Source: Methanobrevibacter_A sp964431035
GTDB lineage: Archaea; Methanobacteriota; Methanobacteria; Methanobacteriales; Methanobacteriaceae
Length of the DNA stretch: 26,509 nt
NCBI GenBank assembly: GCA_964431035.1
Contig: CAYSIF010000021.1
Location: 1-26,509 of the forward strand
Direction: 5' to 3'
Position numbers and translations under genes: made by a program. The notes beneath the pieces were generated by a model. That model ran no database searches. It was not told the origin of the DNA and saw only the letters and a list, made by a program, of their open reading frames with translations. Positions 12,801-19,703 of this stretch are shown here, piece after piece (within the stretch, counting starts at the first letter, position 1; each line of letters opens with the position of its first letter).

Positions 12801-15783
12801 AAGATCCTGCAGATGGTGTAGCTGAACTGTATTCAAAGTTAGTTGGTAAGTTAACAGTTACATTTGTATTTTCAGCATTATTTGGACCTGCATTGTATAA
12901 TATAATTGTGTATATTATATTATCATCAACAGTAGGGTTATTGTTGTTGATGTTTGCAGATATTATTAAATCAAGTATTGGGTTAACTGTTACATTTACT
13001 TCTGCATAGTTGTTTGTTAAGTTGATTTCTGTTTCATTACATGTTGCATTGAATGTGTTAGTTTGAACACCTGTAGTATTGAATAATACTGTTAGTGTTA
13101 ATATTTCAGTTTGACTTACTGGAAGTTCACCGATAAACCAGGTACCTGCAACTGAATCAAACATTCCATTTGTTTTTGTGTAATCTCCAGTTGATGGTAA
13201 GTTTAGTTTTACAGTTACATTTCCAACTGTTTCATTTCCTACATTACTTACAAATATTTGGTAGGTAACATTATTTCCTAGGGATACTGTATTTGGACTT
13301 GCAGTTACTTGTATTGATATGTCAGTACCATTAGTTGTTGTTGTGTTTGTTGCTGTTGAATTTTTTACGAGAATTGTTGTTGATTCTCCATCAACTGTTG
13401 CGTATAATACTCCGTCAACACCAGATACTGATGGGTTGAATGTAGCTGTTGCAGTTCCATCTAAATCTTCAGTTTGAGGGTTGAATGTTCCAGTTACATT
13501 AGATGTGAATACTACGGTACGTGTTGGTACTCCTATAGAATCAGGAGTGTAGGTTTTAGTTACATTATCATAAACTGTGTTAAGTGTGACAACTAATGTG
13601 TTTGTGCTTCCGTTGAAGACTGTTGAGTTATCATCAGTTGTGAAGTTTAATACCATGTATCTTGTCCAGTAAGATGAAGCACCTATAATAGTTCCGAGTA
13701 ATGTAGGAGCATTCATGTCTGATCCGTAAGTTGTGAGTAATGCTGTTGATGGATCATTAGTTCCAAACCAATTATCATTGAAACTTACTGAAGTAGTAGC
13801 AATTAAAGGTAATGCAACATTTGAACCTAATACTGTGGAGTCATAGTTGAGTGTGTTGTTATATAAAACAGAGTGTGTGACATCTAATTCACTGCTTCTT
13901 GTTGCTATTGCTCCTCCTAATACACTTGCATCATTGTTTGTTAAAATAGATTGGTATACAGTTATTGGTACATTAGCTTTAGCAGTATCAAATGGAGCTG
14001 CTCCATCAATTCTTGCACCATCATTAACTAACCAGGAGTTGAAGTATATTGCTCCTCCTTTATCAGTAGCTTTATTATTGGTTAAGTTGGAATTGGTTAT
14101 GTTTAATGTTCCTGCTTGTGAGTATATTGCTCCACCGCTTTTTGCTTTGGTGTTTTCAATATTTGTGTTTTTGATAGTTGCATTATTATTTGTTAATATT
14201 GCTCCACCATTACCATTAGTGGTTACATCTTGAATATTTGTGTTTTCAATTATTAATTGTGTGTCTTTTGTTAATCTTAAATCGTGAGAAGCTGGGTTGT
14301 ATGTTTGGGATGTGAAGTATATTGCTCCTCCATCACCTTCAGCTTCAACATTTTTAATTGTAGAGTCTGTGATTGTTAAGTCTCCTGCATAGGAGTTTAT
14401 TACTCCTGCATTTCCTTGAGCTTTAATATTTTCAAATTTGTCATTAGTTAATGTTGTACTATATTCAGTATATATTACTCCATTATTTCCTCCTACAAAA
14501 TCAGTAGTTGAAGGGTCTGTGTATCCTAATGATTGTATGTTGGTGAAGTTTGTGTTTGTGATTGTTACTGGAACATCGATGTATGAGTTAGCTGCATGGA
14601 ATGCTGGGTTTCCTGCACCTGTTAAATATATTGCTCCTGCACCGTCATCAGTGAATGCTAATCCATTGTTGAATGATGAGTCAGATACTTGGATTGGGTT
14701 TTGAGCATATATGAATCCTGTTGATATGAAATTGTCACCAGGTGTGAATGAGGATACTGGTGGGAGGTTTGTGTTTGAGAATGTTGATCCGGATATATTT
14801 GAGAATGAGTCTCCATCATCAATTATTTGGTATATTACTCCATCGATACTTGCAGGGAAAAGTGTTGATGATGATGAACTTATACCATTATCAATAAATT
14901 TAGTGTCTTTGATGTTGAGTACTACATCACTTGTGTAAATTACGGATGGAGATGCTGTGTCTGGTAAAACATAATTTTCAATAAATTGGGAATTTTCGAT
15001 TGTAGCTGTGGTGTCAGCTAGGTACATTACTCCACCATAACCATTGTATACTGAATTGTTTATGAAGATACAATTTTGGATAGTTAGGTCTGTGATACCA
15101 TTGAAGTAAAGTGCACCACCAGATTCGTCACCAGCTTCTGGAGTACTTACACCATTTTTTAGAATAAGATTTTTTAATGTGATGGATACTGGACTGTCTG
15201 CATAGAATATTCTTGAACCTGAATTTTCATCTATTACACCTGTCCATGTACCTTCATCATAGGTGAATGATCCATCTATTGAATATATTCCTTGACCATC
15301 TATAATTATGTCATTACTTATGACTACTCCACCTGCATTATAGATATCAACATCGGTTGAAGGATCATATTGGTAATTTTTAGTTAGTGTGAATGTTGAA
15401 CCGGCACTGTCTAAATCATTTTGTAAGTCCGTGAATGAACCGGTTCCTGCTGGGAGCATTAATATTGGGCTTGATTGTACTAACGATGGAGATTGTCTTG
15501 TTTCCCCAGCAGTGTTTAGTGTTTGAGCATTATCATCTATAATAGAGTCACTTTGTGACTGCGTATCAGACGATTGGGCATCGTTAGTTGCTTCAGATAC
15601 TGAATCTAATGTATCTGTTAGTGTTGTATTATCTTGAACAGTATTAACTACTGTTTCTTCTATTGTATTAATATTATTATTTGAATCGACTAATAGGCTG
15701 TCTGTTGCTGAGACTGCACCTATACTAACTACTAAAATGCTTATTAGTAGTAAAAATATTGTTAAAGACTTTTTATTTAACAT
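3889..15783 (-). CDS. Giant adhesin-like surface protein (3964 aa), DUF11/Ig-like repeat array
   Basis: Seen in order: signal peptide (1 to about 26, ending GAVSA); Ser/Thr/Asp-rich linker to about 110; Pmp-type beta-helix (about 115-670, many GGAIY motifs); an Ig-like spacer (about 690-815); five DUF11 domains (about 820-1420); six Ig-like Big_3-type domains (about 1424-1984, core GTVSITVNG-x-TYTA...NNGVA); six DUF11 (about 1985-2698); ten Ig-like (about 2700-3636); one DUF11 (about 3638-3757); two copies of a C-terminal module (about 3758-3862 and 3863-3960) with TD-I-x-GxP and KIYW. It ends in NITLAR with no membrane helix. Only four Cys are visible, while N-x-S/T sequons are very frequent, so it is probably glycosylated. 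Role by family: a long stalk presenting an adhesive head on the cell surface. How it is held is unclear; the C-terminal module may bind the wall. The start follows a leader shared with its paralogue at 3515. No frameshift is seen. Confidence 0.97.
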   Translation of the reverse strand: MLNKKSLTIFLLLISILVVSIGAVSATDSLLVDSNNNINTIEETVVNTVQDNTTLTDTLDSVSEATNDAQSSDTQSQSDSIIDDNAQTLNTAGETRQSPSLVQSSPILMLPAGTGSFTDLQNDLDSAGSTFTLTKNYQYDPSTDVDIYNAGGVVISNDIIIDGQGIYSIDGSFTYDEGTWTGVIDENSGSRIFYADSPVSITLKNLILKNGVSTPEAGDESGGALYFNGITDLTIQNCIFINNSVYNGYGGVMYLADTTATIENSQFIENYVLPDTASPSVIYTSDVVLNIKDTKFIDNGISSSSSTLFPASIDGVIYQIIDDGDSFSNISGSTFSNTNLPPVSSFTPGDNFISTGFIYAQNPIQVSDSSFNNGLAFTDDGAGAIYLTGAGNPAFHAANSYIDVPVTITNTNFTNIQSLGYTDPSTTDFVGGNNGVIYTEYSTTLTNDKFENIKAQGNAGVINSYAGDLTITDSTIKNVEAEGDGGAIYFTSQTYNPASHDLRLTKDTQLIIENTNIQDVTTNGNGGAILTNNNATIKNTNIENTKAKSGGAIYSQAGTLNITNSNLTNNKATDKGGAIYFNSWLVNDGARIDGAAPFDTAKANVPITVYQSILTNNDASVLGGAIATRSSELDVTHSVLYNNTLNYDSTVLGSNVALPLIATTSVSFNDNWFGTNDPSTALLTTYGSDMNAPTLLGTIIGASSYWTRYMVLNFTTDDNSTVFNGSTNTLVVTLNTVYDNVTKTYTPDSIGVPTRTVVFTSNVTGTFNPQTEDLDGTATATFNPSVSGVDGVLYATVDGESTTILVKNSTATNTTTTNGTDISIQVTASPNTVSLGNNVTYQIFVSNVGNETVGNVTVKLNLPSTGDYTKTNGMFDSVAGTWFIGELPVSQTEILTLTVLFNTTGVQTNTFNATCNETEINLTNNYAEVNVTVNPILDLIISANINNNNPTVDDNIIYTIILYNAGPNNAENTNVTVNLPTNFEYSSATPSAGSSYSNNTKLWTIGTLNAGNTVTLVVNGKVTSNATLAFSASATNTIADKNLSNNLVSINTAVHNVVYANNSDLGISLNRLNLVGNVATYRVTVVNNGPNPANNVIVTYALPTGLTFTGSSSTYNNNSNVYTWNLSTLNVGGSRNFLFYVTIDDEGQYLNTLTVLGTEVDSYPLNNTVYEILSYGQKLNYSDVGVEIGVSNNNPEFGDTLIVTITVTNNGPNNATDIVVSNVLSSGLTFVSSPDATYNAATGTWTINNLAPTGSSYLTLIATVSGYGLQNITVNAQPIQIDNITSNNTDTLSFYVDRNTTDVTVDLITTVTPSSTTSNIDDIVTFIVSVTNNGRDNATSVVLVNEIPGNIVFVSANGTYNSATGEWTVGTLNVGDTVEFELKVNTTTKGSYVINFTADSYEVDSDPTSNSANTLVVVNEAIKFGKFVITNITNTVGTNVSVPIVVLDSTGSAFPTGSVQVLLGSNTYTAAVTDGVATIDLTVPNTVGLHTATVTFTGSTGVNTTTFTVNATPIQTTQGVTVIADSVTDYINQNVTINVTVTNSTGGNVNKGNVSVTVNGVTYYANVTAGRAQLNVTLPATEGIYVELINYVSDDINGTGTVILVVLENATFGRFIVSNITNTIGTNVSVPIVVLDSTGTVINNGNINVTVGSDTYTAPVNNGVATIDLTVPNTVGLHTATVTYDGDTGINTTTFTINATPIPTQGINIQANPVNGIVNENVTVNVTVTDADGANVNNGTVSITINGNTYSANVNNGRAEVNITLPSTTGINVETVKYTGDVNATGTVILNVNPIPVNITAWESITTGIAGQTVNPVFNVTDINGNPVTDGTVSVTVNGTTYTAPVNAGVANVSVILPSNPQLYDAIAVYRNGAIENNVSIKLNATIPPVGRIVANNASGVINSNVTIQTVVFDINNNPVKNGTVSITVNGQTYTATVNNGIANVKVTVPSTVNNYPATVTYTGDYGTNSTNIVVEAVSGANETNITILDLGITIVANDTNPKVGEEFNFIVNVTNNGPNDATNVVVNANVPTGLDVLSTIPWTISTIAAGNSEVFNIVVRPTTLGTYITTVTVSSDELDNVTSNNTANAIVYVNVTNETGSADLGINVTRDKENVTFGDTITYILSVYNNGPDIANNVIVNASIPTGLTVLFTTGGFNPATNSWTISTINPGLGTTLTITGTIDGYGLFELNASVVGDEDDPDPTNNNDQDVMSVLNVTKYVDLEVSIDVNNNNPYVNETFIYVITVTNYGPDNATNVVVSDVLPIGLNLVSTTPGYNTTSSTWTINQLDAGESISLILSAKSANTGSFDNTVTVSADQTPNGTHDTTDNVIVLINETKPTTTEFLDLGVTLVRTNLTDGTILYTIRVTNNGPVNATNVVLAYDLPSGLSIVSSTRSYDPINKWFSFGNMVAGGGNTLTIRLRPDSEGVFLNTFKLSSSEIDVYSGNNTVSDVIVNNHVYKYADLGITVTVNDTNPEIYDLVTYTIYVVNNGPDNATNIVVTSLLPSTVTFVEAPGNTTYDNTTGKWTINNIAPSGYITLTLIGNVTDYGMLKYTVSVESDEIDNVTENNTDSVTVSVVEDLSTADLSITLVANETSVIIGQTVTYTINVTNNGPNNATNITVTYYLPSELTFLSTNVTNTGNSWFISSLNVNESTLIEFTVNTTTNGSFITNATVEGLEVDADPTNNAANTLLTVVDNITFGKFIVANITGIINTNVTVPIVVLDDHGNVLPDGTITVTLNGSTYTGNVTAGVANIELTIPQDMGLYTANVVYNGSTGINTTTFTVNATKGGSEVGVIINIDPINGTITETKNVNITVVDTEGNNLTGTITLTINGTTYTAPVNNGIATTTVTLPSTPGVTVGQVKFTNGTLNGTTNVPVIANPAPVIITALTNPTTGMVDEKVSILFSVKDTLGNNMTEGTVTINLNGTNYAGVVNNGIANVTFNLPDLVGVHNTTAVYLNGDLTNSTNITINITNVPVKEIIVNNVSKTINSVVTVPVVVLDANNNTVKEGTITIRVNNTRYTAPINGGVASVTIQVPGIVGLYPCNVSYTGPNGIINTTMFINATPEEANNGAIVSANNVVGTVGDTIPVNFTVTDIYGTNMPNGTVIMNIEGVDYTAIVNNGKAITFVTLPSRTGTFLAPLKYFGEELNGTGVAIVTVNPVPVTLTPWETPINGYEDETVNAIFDVKDIYGNDVTNGTVTINVEGTTYSADVNNGIANVTVKLPSPGEYNVTPTYKYENIIADTNITLNVSSRPVDKIIVGNVTDFINAVVNVPVVVVDTNGSLVHNGTITINLEGNTYTGNVNDGVAQVTITVPSTEGTYTADVTYTGDSGTKTTQMSVKALDYISEKTIVVGVDPIIGNISQEVTVPVTVTYNDGTKVQNGIVTLTIDGTDYTVNVTDGQANVTLTLPNTAGTYPVTVTYTNGTNTTTKNTTATVLDPTVITVLINAPDISGEVSTTQNAIITLTRSDSQPITDGTLTITVDGTTYTVDVTSGTTIIPITLPNTAGNYTANVNYTSDNLSAATTFIVEATAEPTNDTGIAIIGINPIMGYEGEEVIVPAIIYDEVGNLLNNGTLTININGVPYTADVLGGIAYVPVQIPQLPTMAIVTYDNGEVSNTTVTQVVVITSDDKYADIGVEVTVDNDQPYVGNLVTYTINLYNNGPDAAHNITIKEVIPSGLLVINYTGNYSEGWFIDELASGESTNLTFTCEVLSSGAISVITTANASEIDLNTSNNRAVTNIVAQPSPMQNVDTILVLYNLTETYGEGEYEVGTLTDIYGNPIVGQHIAMNLTRLSNGQSKIYWATTDYLGHVMLQINLAPGNYTSKAYFDGVTMGNTTYNPSESETARIIVNAPAKIPTITSLNNYTGVYHFSDYLTGVLTDINGTPLSGQIVGLNMTRLRTGENKIYWVMTESNGVFRLLIQLRNDDYIGNAIYQGTDVYLASQSEFANLNITLAR
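10738..11530 (-). repeat. Near-identical 188-codon (two-domain) duplication inside the giant gene
   Basis: The segment around 11300-11525 recurs at 10738-10960, offset by 564 bases, which equals 188 codons or two Ig-like domains. The shared DNA includes TTGAATCTAAAACTACAATA (+ strand, from 10872 and 11436), and the encoded TNVSVPIVVLDSTG and GVATIDLTVPNTVGLHTATV occur twice. The unit starts with an FGKF/FGRF motif; a more diverged third copy starts near 7685. Confidence 0.75.
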
Positions 15784-15826
15784 TCTCCATCATACATCCG
15801 TTTTTTTATTTATTGAAAATTTGTTT

Positions 15827-15845
15827 TAAACGAAAAAATCGTTTA
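15827..15845. repeat. 7-base perfect inverted repeat touching the TATA box
   Basis: TAAACGA (15827-15833) and TCGTTTA (15839-15845) are exact reverse complements with a 5-base A spacer. The repeat overlaps the downstream edge of the TATA box, where a bound repressor would block TBP/TFB or RNA polymerase. The CG pairs stand out in a stretch that is otherwise almost all A and T. Confidence 0.45.
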
Positions 15846-15850
15846 TAAAT
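15841..15850 (-). promoter_or_regulatory. TATA box of the giant adhesin-like gene
   Basis: The minus strand reads AATTTATAAAC. Its centre is about 63 bases ahead of the ATG at 15783, predicting a leader of nearly 40 bases. Its gene-proximal edge is inside the inverted repeat at 15827-15845. Confidence 0.6.
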
Positions 15851-16861
15851 TATATACACTATATTATAAGTTCTTAATTATATATATAGTTTGCCTTAAT
15901 CCCCTATAAAAAACCATAAAAAATACGAATTAGGAGAATAAGTATAAAAAATCCTCTTTTAACATTTTTACCAATTATTATAAAAAAAGTAAAAAAGGAT
16001 AAAAATTAGTAAAAACGGATATTATGGCTTTAAAATTTGTATTTATCAATAATAATAAATTTAATACTATATTTTAATAATTAAATAGTTTTTTATAGTT
16101 TTTTACTAGAGAAAAGTCGTTATATGTTTGTTTTAAAAAGTCTGGAAAAAATAGTGAAAAAGTATAGGTTGATGTATATGTAAAGACTTAAATTTACTAT
16201 TTTCTTAAAAAAATAAAAACAAGGAAACAAAAACAGAGCTACAAAATATACTACTATAAAGAAGAATATATAAAATTTACGAAAAACAAGACCAAGATCG
16301 AAAAAATCAACAAAACACAGAACACAAAAACACACAGTAAAAAGTGTTCCAGTACAAAAATACAAAAAACACTGAAAAATAAAACCTCTCTGAAAAGATG
16401 TTAAAACAAAAAATAGGAGAATACAATAAAGAAAAAATGTAACAGAACACAAATAGAAAAAGTTTGTAGTTCAGAAAAAAATAAAAAATACTAGAAACTG
16501 AAAAATTAAAGTACTGGAACATAAATTTCTATGAAAAATTATGTTCTGTAACAAAATAATTTTGAAAAAATCTTGAAAAAATGTGTACTGTAACAAAAAA
16601 ATATGCTAAAAATCTGAAAAATAGGATACTGTACATAAAATTTTTAGAAAAAATCGAGTACTGTAACACAAATTTCATAATTCCAAATATTCAAAATTTC
16701 AAATTTTAACATTGCCCAGTACAGAATACGAAAATAGTGATTCTGGAAAAAAATTATTTAGAAAAACTGAAAATTTAAAAAATATGCTTATGAATTGCAT
16801 TGAGAAAATAAAAAAATGAAAAATTTAGAAAAAAGTAAATTGTTGATGTATAGTAAAAGGA

Positions 16862-16905
16862 TAAAATTTAAAAATTGAGAAAAAAATAAAAATTAGAAAA
16901 GATAA
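16862..16905 (-). terminator. T-rich end signal after the 612-residue adhesin-like gene
   Basis: The minus strand below the stop codon carries several T tracts, including TTTTTATTTTTTT at about 16895-16880, with no clear stem. This fits the oligo-T type of archaeal termination. Confidence 0.4.
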
Positions 16906-16911
16906 ACTTTT

Positions 16912-18750
16912 TTAGTTTTGTCTTTTAATGCCAATACCTAATAGACTTAAACAGATTAATAAAATTATTATTGGATTACCTGTAGCATTATTGTCTAATG
17001 AAGTACTGGATATATTTTCATCAGTATTAGTACTTGAAGATGTTGATTGATCTGAAGTTTTGTTATGAGTTTTATTATCTCCAGGTTCTGGAACAGTTCC
17101 ATTAGTTACAGTTATTATTTCAGGTACACTTGTACTTGAATTGTATATGTCATTACCTGCATAATATGCCCAAATAGAGTATGTTCCTTCTTTAAGTCCA
17201 TAGTATTGGAATACTCCATTTGCGTTTGATGTAACATAGTATACATTACTGTTTCCTGTGTTTAAATCAGTCATAGTTAATGCTATTACTTGATTTGCTA
17301 ATGGATTATTATTAACATCAGTTATTGTTCCAATTATATAATCTCCTACTTTGTATGATCCATTAGTATATAATTTTATTGTTGTGTTTATTAGTTCAGT
17401 TGGTGTATTGTTTGTTACTGTTACTGTTAGGGATTTGTGTTCAACAGTATCATTATTACTATAAACTATATGTGAATCATAAGTTCCTGGAGTGTTTGGT
17501 AGGGTTATAACTACAGTTGCTACACCATTGTTAACATCAGCAATGTAGTGTTGATTATTTAATGTGATTATAACAGTACCTGAGGATACTGGGGCACTAT
17601 TATTGTATACGTAAACTGGTACAGTGACTACAGTACCTGGTGTGCCGTTTATTGAATTTGTTGAGATTATAGTTATGTTTGTTGTTGTGTTTGTTGGTGT
17701 TGTGTTTTGAGTTACTGTGGTTGTGATTAATGTACTTTCTATTATTCCATCATCAGTATATGTTAATATAGTGTCATATGTTCCAGCAGTAGTTGGTAAT
17801 GTTACAACAGTATTTGCTACACCATTTACTACATTAGCATAATAATTTTGATTATCTACTGTGAGTATAATAGTACCAGAGGATACTGGAATATTATTAT
17901 CATAAACTTGGATTGGGATAGTAATTGTTTCACCAGTATTACCTGAAAGGTTATTGGATACAATGACAATATTGTGGGTTATTGGTGTTGTGTTATCTGT
18001 AACAGATATGTTTGTTTCCACAGTATATGTTTTATTGTTAACATATATTATGAATGTTTGATATGTTCCAGTTGTGTTTGGAAGTGTTATGTTAATATTA
18101 GCTACACCATTATTAATTTGTGAATCATATAATTGGTTATTGAAGTCAATTATAATATCACCATTTGTAGCAGGATTTCCATTTTCGTAAACTTGTACTT
18201 GAACTGTAATAGTTTCGTTTGGATTTCCAGAAGTAGTATTAACAACTATTGTAATATCATTAATTTGTGAAGCAATATGATTTGATGTTGTTAATTGATT
18301 AGTAAGGATCGTGTTTACTTCGGTGTTAGGTGAATCTTCAAGGTTTGATGTTAAGATTTCTACAGAGGAATCATCTATAGAACTTGTTGTAAAAATAGAT
18401 TCAGAGAAATAGGTATCTTGGGATTCTGAAGAAATAGTTTGGGTGTTTTCCAAGATTTGAGTTTTTAAGGTTAGAGATTTTTTGGTGTTTTTCATCTCAG
18501 AAAGTTCGTAAATATTATCGTTTTCATCTACATCAGATGGGTCATTTATGATAGTTTCGGAGATTTTATCACTATTTGATGAAATGTCATTTGTTGGAGT
18601 TTCAGAAATAGTGGTGTTAATATCCGCAATATCATCGATAACATCATCTAATGCTTGTTCAGTTACATCAGATGCAGCTACTGCATTTATTGTTAAAAAT
18701 AGTAATGATATTATTACTAGTAGTGATATTACATTCTTTTGTATTTTCAT
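16912..18750 (-). CDS. Adhesin-like surface protein with C-terminal anchor (612 aa)
   Basis: Seen: signal peptide (1 to about 26, MKIQKN then a hydrophobic run to AVAAS), an acidic Ser/Thr/Asp/Asn-rich linker (27 to about 165), three Ig-like Big_3-type domains of about 95 residues (about 165-265, 265-360, 360-460; core NNGVAN-x-x-x-TLP-x-T-x-GTY), a module shared with the giant protein's C-terminus (about 462-556, with ITDVNNNP and TGNSNVYYVT), a Ser/Thr/Asp linker, and a final helix (593-608) preceded by TGNP (590-593) and followed by KRQN. Family knowledge suggests a cell-surface protein. The tail suggests membrane anchoring or sorting-enzyme processing; this is inference. It lacks the beta-helix head and DUF11 domains of its neighbours, so it may serve as a short wall-proximal protein. 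The ATG is followed at once by a typical signal peptide; only a weak ribosome site (AGGAATTG) precedes it. Confidence 0.95.
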   Translation of the reverse strand: MKIQKNVISLLVIISLLFLTINAVAASDVTEQALDDVIDDIADINTTISETPTNDISSNSDKISETIINDPSDVDENDNIYELSEMKNTKKSLTLKTQILENTQTISSESQDTYFSESIFTTSSIDDSSVEILTSNLEDSPNTEVNTILTNQLTTSNHIASQINDITIVVNTTSGNPNETITVQVQVYENGNPATNGDIIIDFNNQLYDSQINNGVANINITLPNTTGTYQTFIIYVNNKTYTVETNISVTDNTTPITHNIVIVSNNLSGNTGETITIPIQVYDNNIPVSSGTIILTVDNQNYYANVVNGVANTVVTLPTTAGTYDTILTYTDDGIIESTLITTTVTQNTTPTNTTTNITIISTNSINGTPGTVVTVPVYVYNNSAPVSSGTVIITLNNQHYIADVNNGVATVVITLPNTPGTYDSHIVYSNNDTVEHKSLTVTVTNNTPTELINTTIKLYTNGSYKVGDYIIGTITDVNNNPLANQVIALTMTDLNTGNSNVYYVTSNANGVFQYYGLKEGTYSIWAYYAGNDIYNSSTSVPEIITVTNGTVPEPGDNKTHNKTSDQSTSSSTNTDENISSTSLDNNATGNPIIILLICLSLLGIGIKRQN

Positions 18751-18796
18751 ATTGCTTCAATTCCTAATAAATAATCTTTAATTTATGAAAAAAAAG

Positions 18797-18822
18797 CGTT
18801 AAAAACACGAGTTTTTTTAACG
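18797..18822. repeat. 9-base perfect inverted repeat in the leader of the 612-residue gene
   Basis: CGTTAAAAA (18797-18805) and TTTTTAACG (18814-18822) are exact reverse complements with an 8-base spacer (CACGAGTT). In RNA it would form a hairpin about 47-72 bases ahead of the start codon; in DNA it could be an operator. A T run inside the right arm argues against a classical terminator in this direction. Confidence 0.5.
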
Positions 18823-18863
18823 ATGCTGTTAAATCTTCGATTAGATAACATAATATTTATTTT

Positions 18864-18878
18864 TTAATATATATAAAT
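18864..18878 (-). promoter_or_regulatory. TATA box of the 612-residue adhesin-like gene
   Basis: The minus strand reads ATTTATATATATTAA. Transcription would start near 18846, giving a long leader of about 95 bases that contains the inverted repeat at 18797-18822. Confidence 0.5.
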
Positions 18879-19687
18879 GTTTCTGAACATTTTACAGAAA
18901 CAAACTAGAAATTCCTTACTATAATAATTAATGGTATAAGATCTCATGTGTACTGAACATAAAATTTTAATAAAAAAAGTGGATTTTAATATGGAAATTT
19001 AGTAATTTTTCCTGAAAAATTATAAAATTCAAATCAAAAAATGAGTGAAAAAAGTATTACTTAATAATCAAAAATTTAGATCAAAAAATAAATGAAAAAA
19101 TCCTGAAATAAACTACCAAAATTACAGAATAAAACTTGCAATATGCAAATAGATAAGAAAAATATTAGTGAAAAATAGGAAAAAAACCTAACATCAAGTG
19201 AAGTTGAATTATACAGTGAAATCATAAAATTAAGCATAAAATAATAAAAATACTTAATAAATAAAGGTTAAAAAATAAAATAAACATAAAAAAATAATTA
19301 TATAAAAAATAAAAAATATACTAACAATTATATTATAATATTATTAATAAATTACCATTTAATTTTAAAATTATAAGATAAATAATATTTAAATAAATAA
19401 TAAACTACATATACTATCTAAAAATATTTAATTTTTGAGGTGCGAAAATCAGAAGATCATATCCCTAAAAAAATATTGCAAATACAAAGTATTTTGATTA
19501 AAGAAATAATAAGAAGAATAAAAAATTAAGAGAAAAATATTGAGATAAAAATTAAAATTTTAAAAAAGATATTCATGGAAAAATATGAAAAGTGTAAAAA
19601 AGTATTACTTTTGAGTAGATAAAATTGAAAAAATATGAAAAATTTTTAATAAAAAAATGGTGAAATATTTATTCTCAAAAAAATAAT

Positions 19688-19703
19688 TAATATATTTATA
19701 TTA
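19688..19703 (+). promoter_or_regulatory. TATA box of the coiled-coil gene
   Basis: TAATATATTTATATTA lies about 40 bases ahead of the ATG at 19737. A start 25 bases downstream leaves a leader of only about 15 bases, which fits the absence of a ribosome binding site. Confidence 0.5.

Larger units (their letters stand above)
15784..16911. other. Gene-free A-rich spacer between two adhesin-like genes
   Basis: This 1128-base stretch carries the giant gene's promoter at its left end and the T-rich end signal (minus strand) of the gene ending at 16912 at its right. Between them I see no credible gene. The + strand is A-rich and carries repeated short words (CTGAAAA, TTTAGAAAAA) and several GTACTGTAACA-like copies at 16511, 16585 and 16658, with a variant at 16627 and an inverted copy near 16718. 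The only long frame, on the minus strand, is a Phe-rich product of the A-richness. Confidence 0.75.

Noticed and set aside
4347..14938. Many plus-strand open frames of 60-155 codons opposite the giant gene
   Set aside because: The Asn/Thr/Val-rich codon use of the real gene (AAT, ACA, GTT) rarely creates stops on the other strand. No ribosome sites or TATA boxes fit them.
3889..15783. Periodic repeats that could suggest a CRISPR array or satellite
   Set aside because: The repeats are in-frame protein domains of about 90-130 codons with gradual divergence, not short identical repeats with unique spacers.
16120..16522. Hydrophobic minus-strand frames of 110 and 71 codons
   Set aside because: They are Phe/Cys/Tyr-rich products of an A-rich + strand. 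The longer one begins at TTG without a ribosome site, and the DNA around it consists of short repeated words.
18548..18781. Plus-strand frame of 77 codons over the start of the 612-residue gene
   Set aside because: It is antisense to a clear signal peptide and linker and has no start signals.
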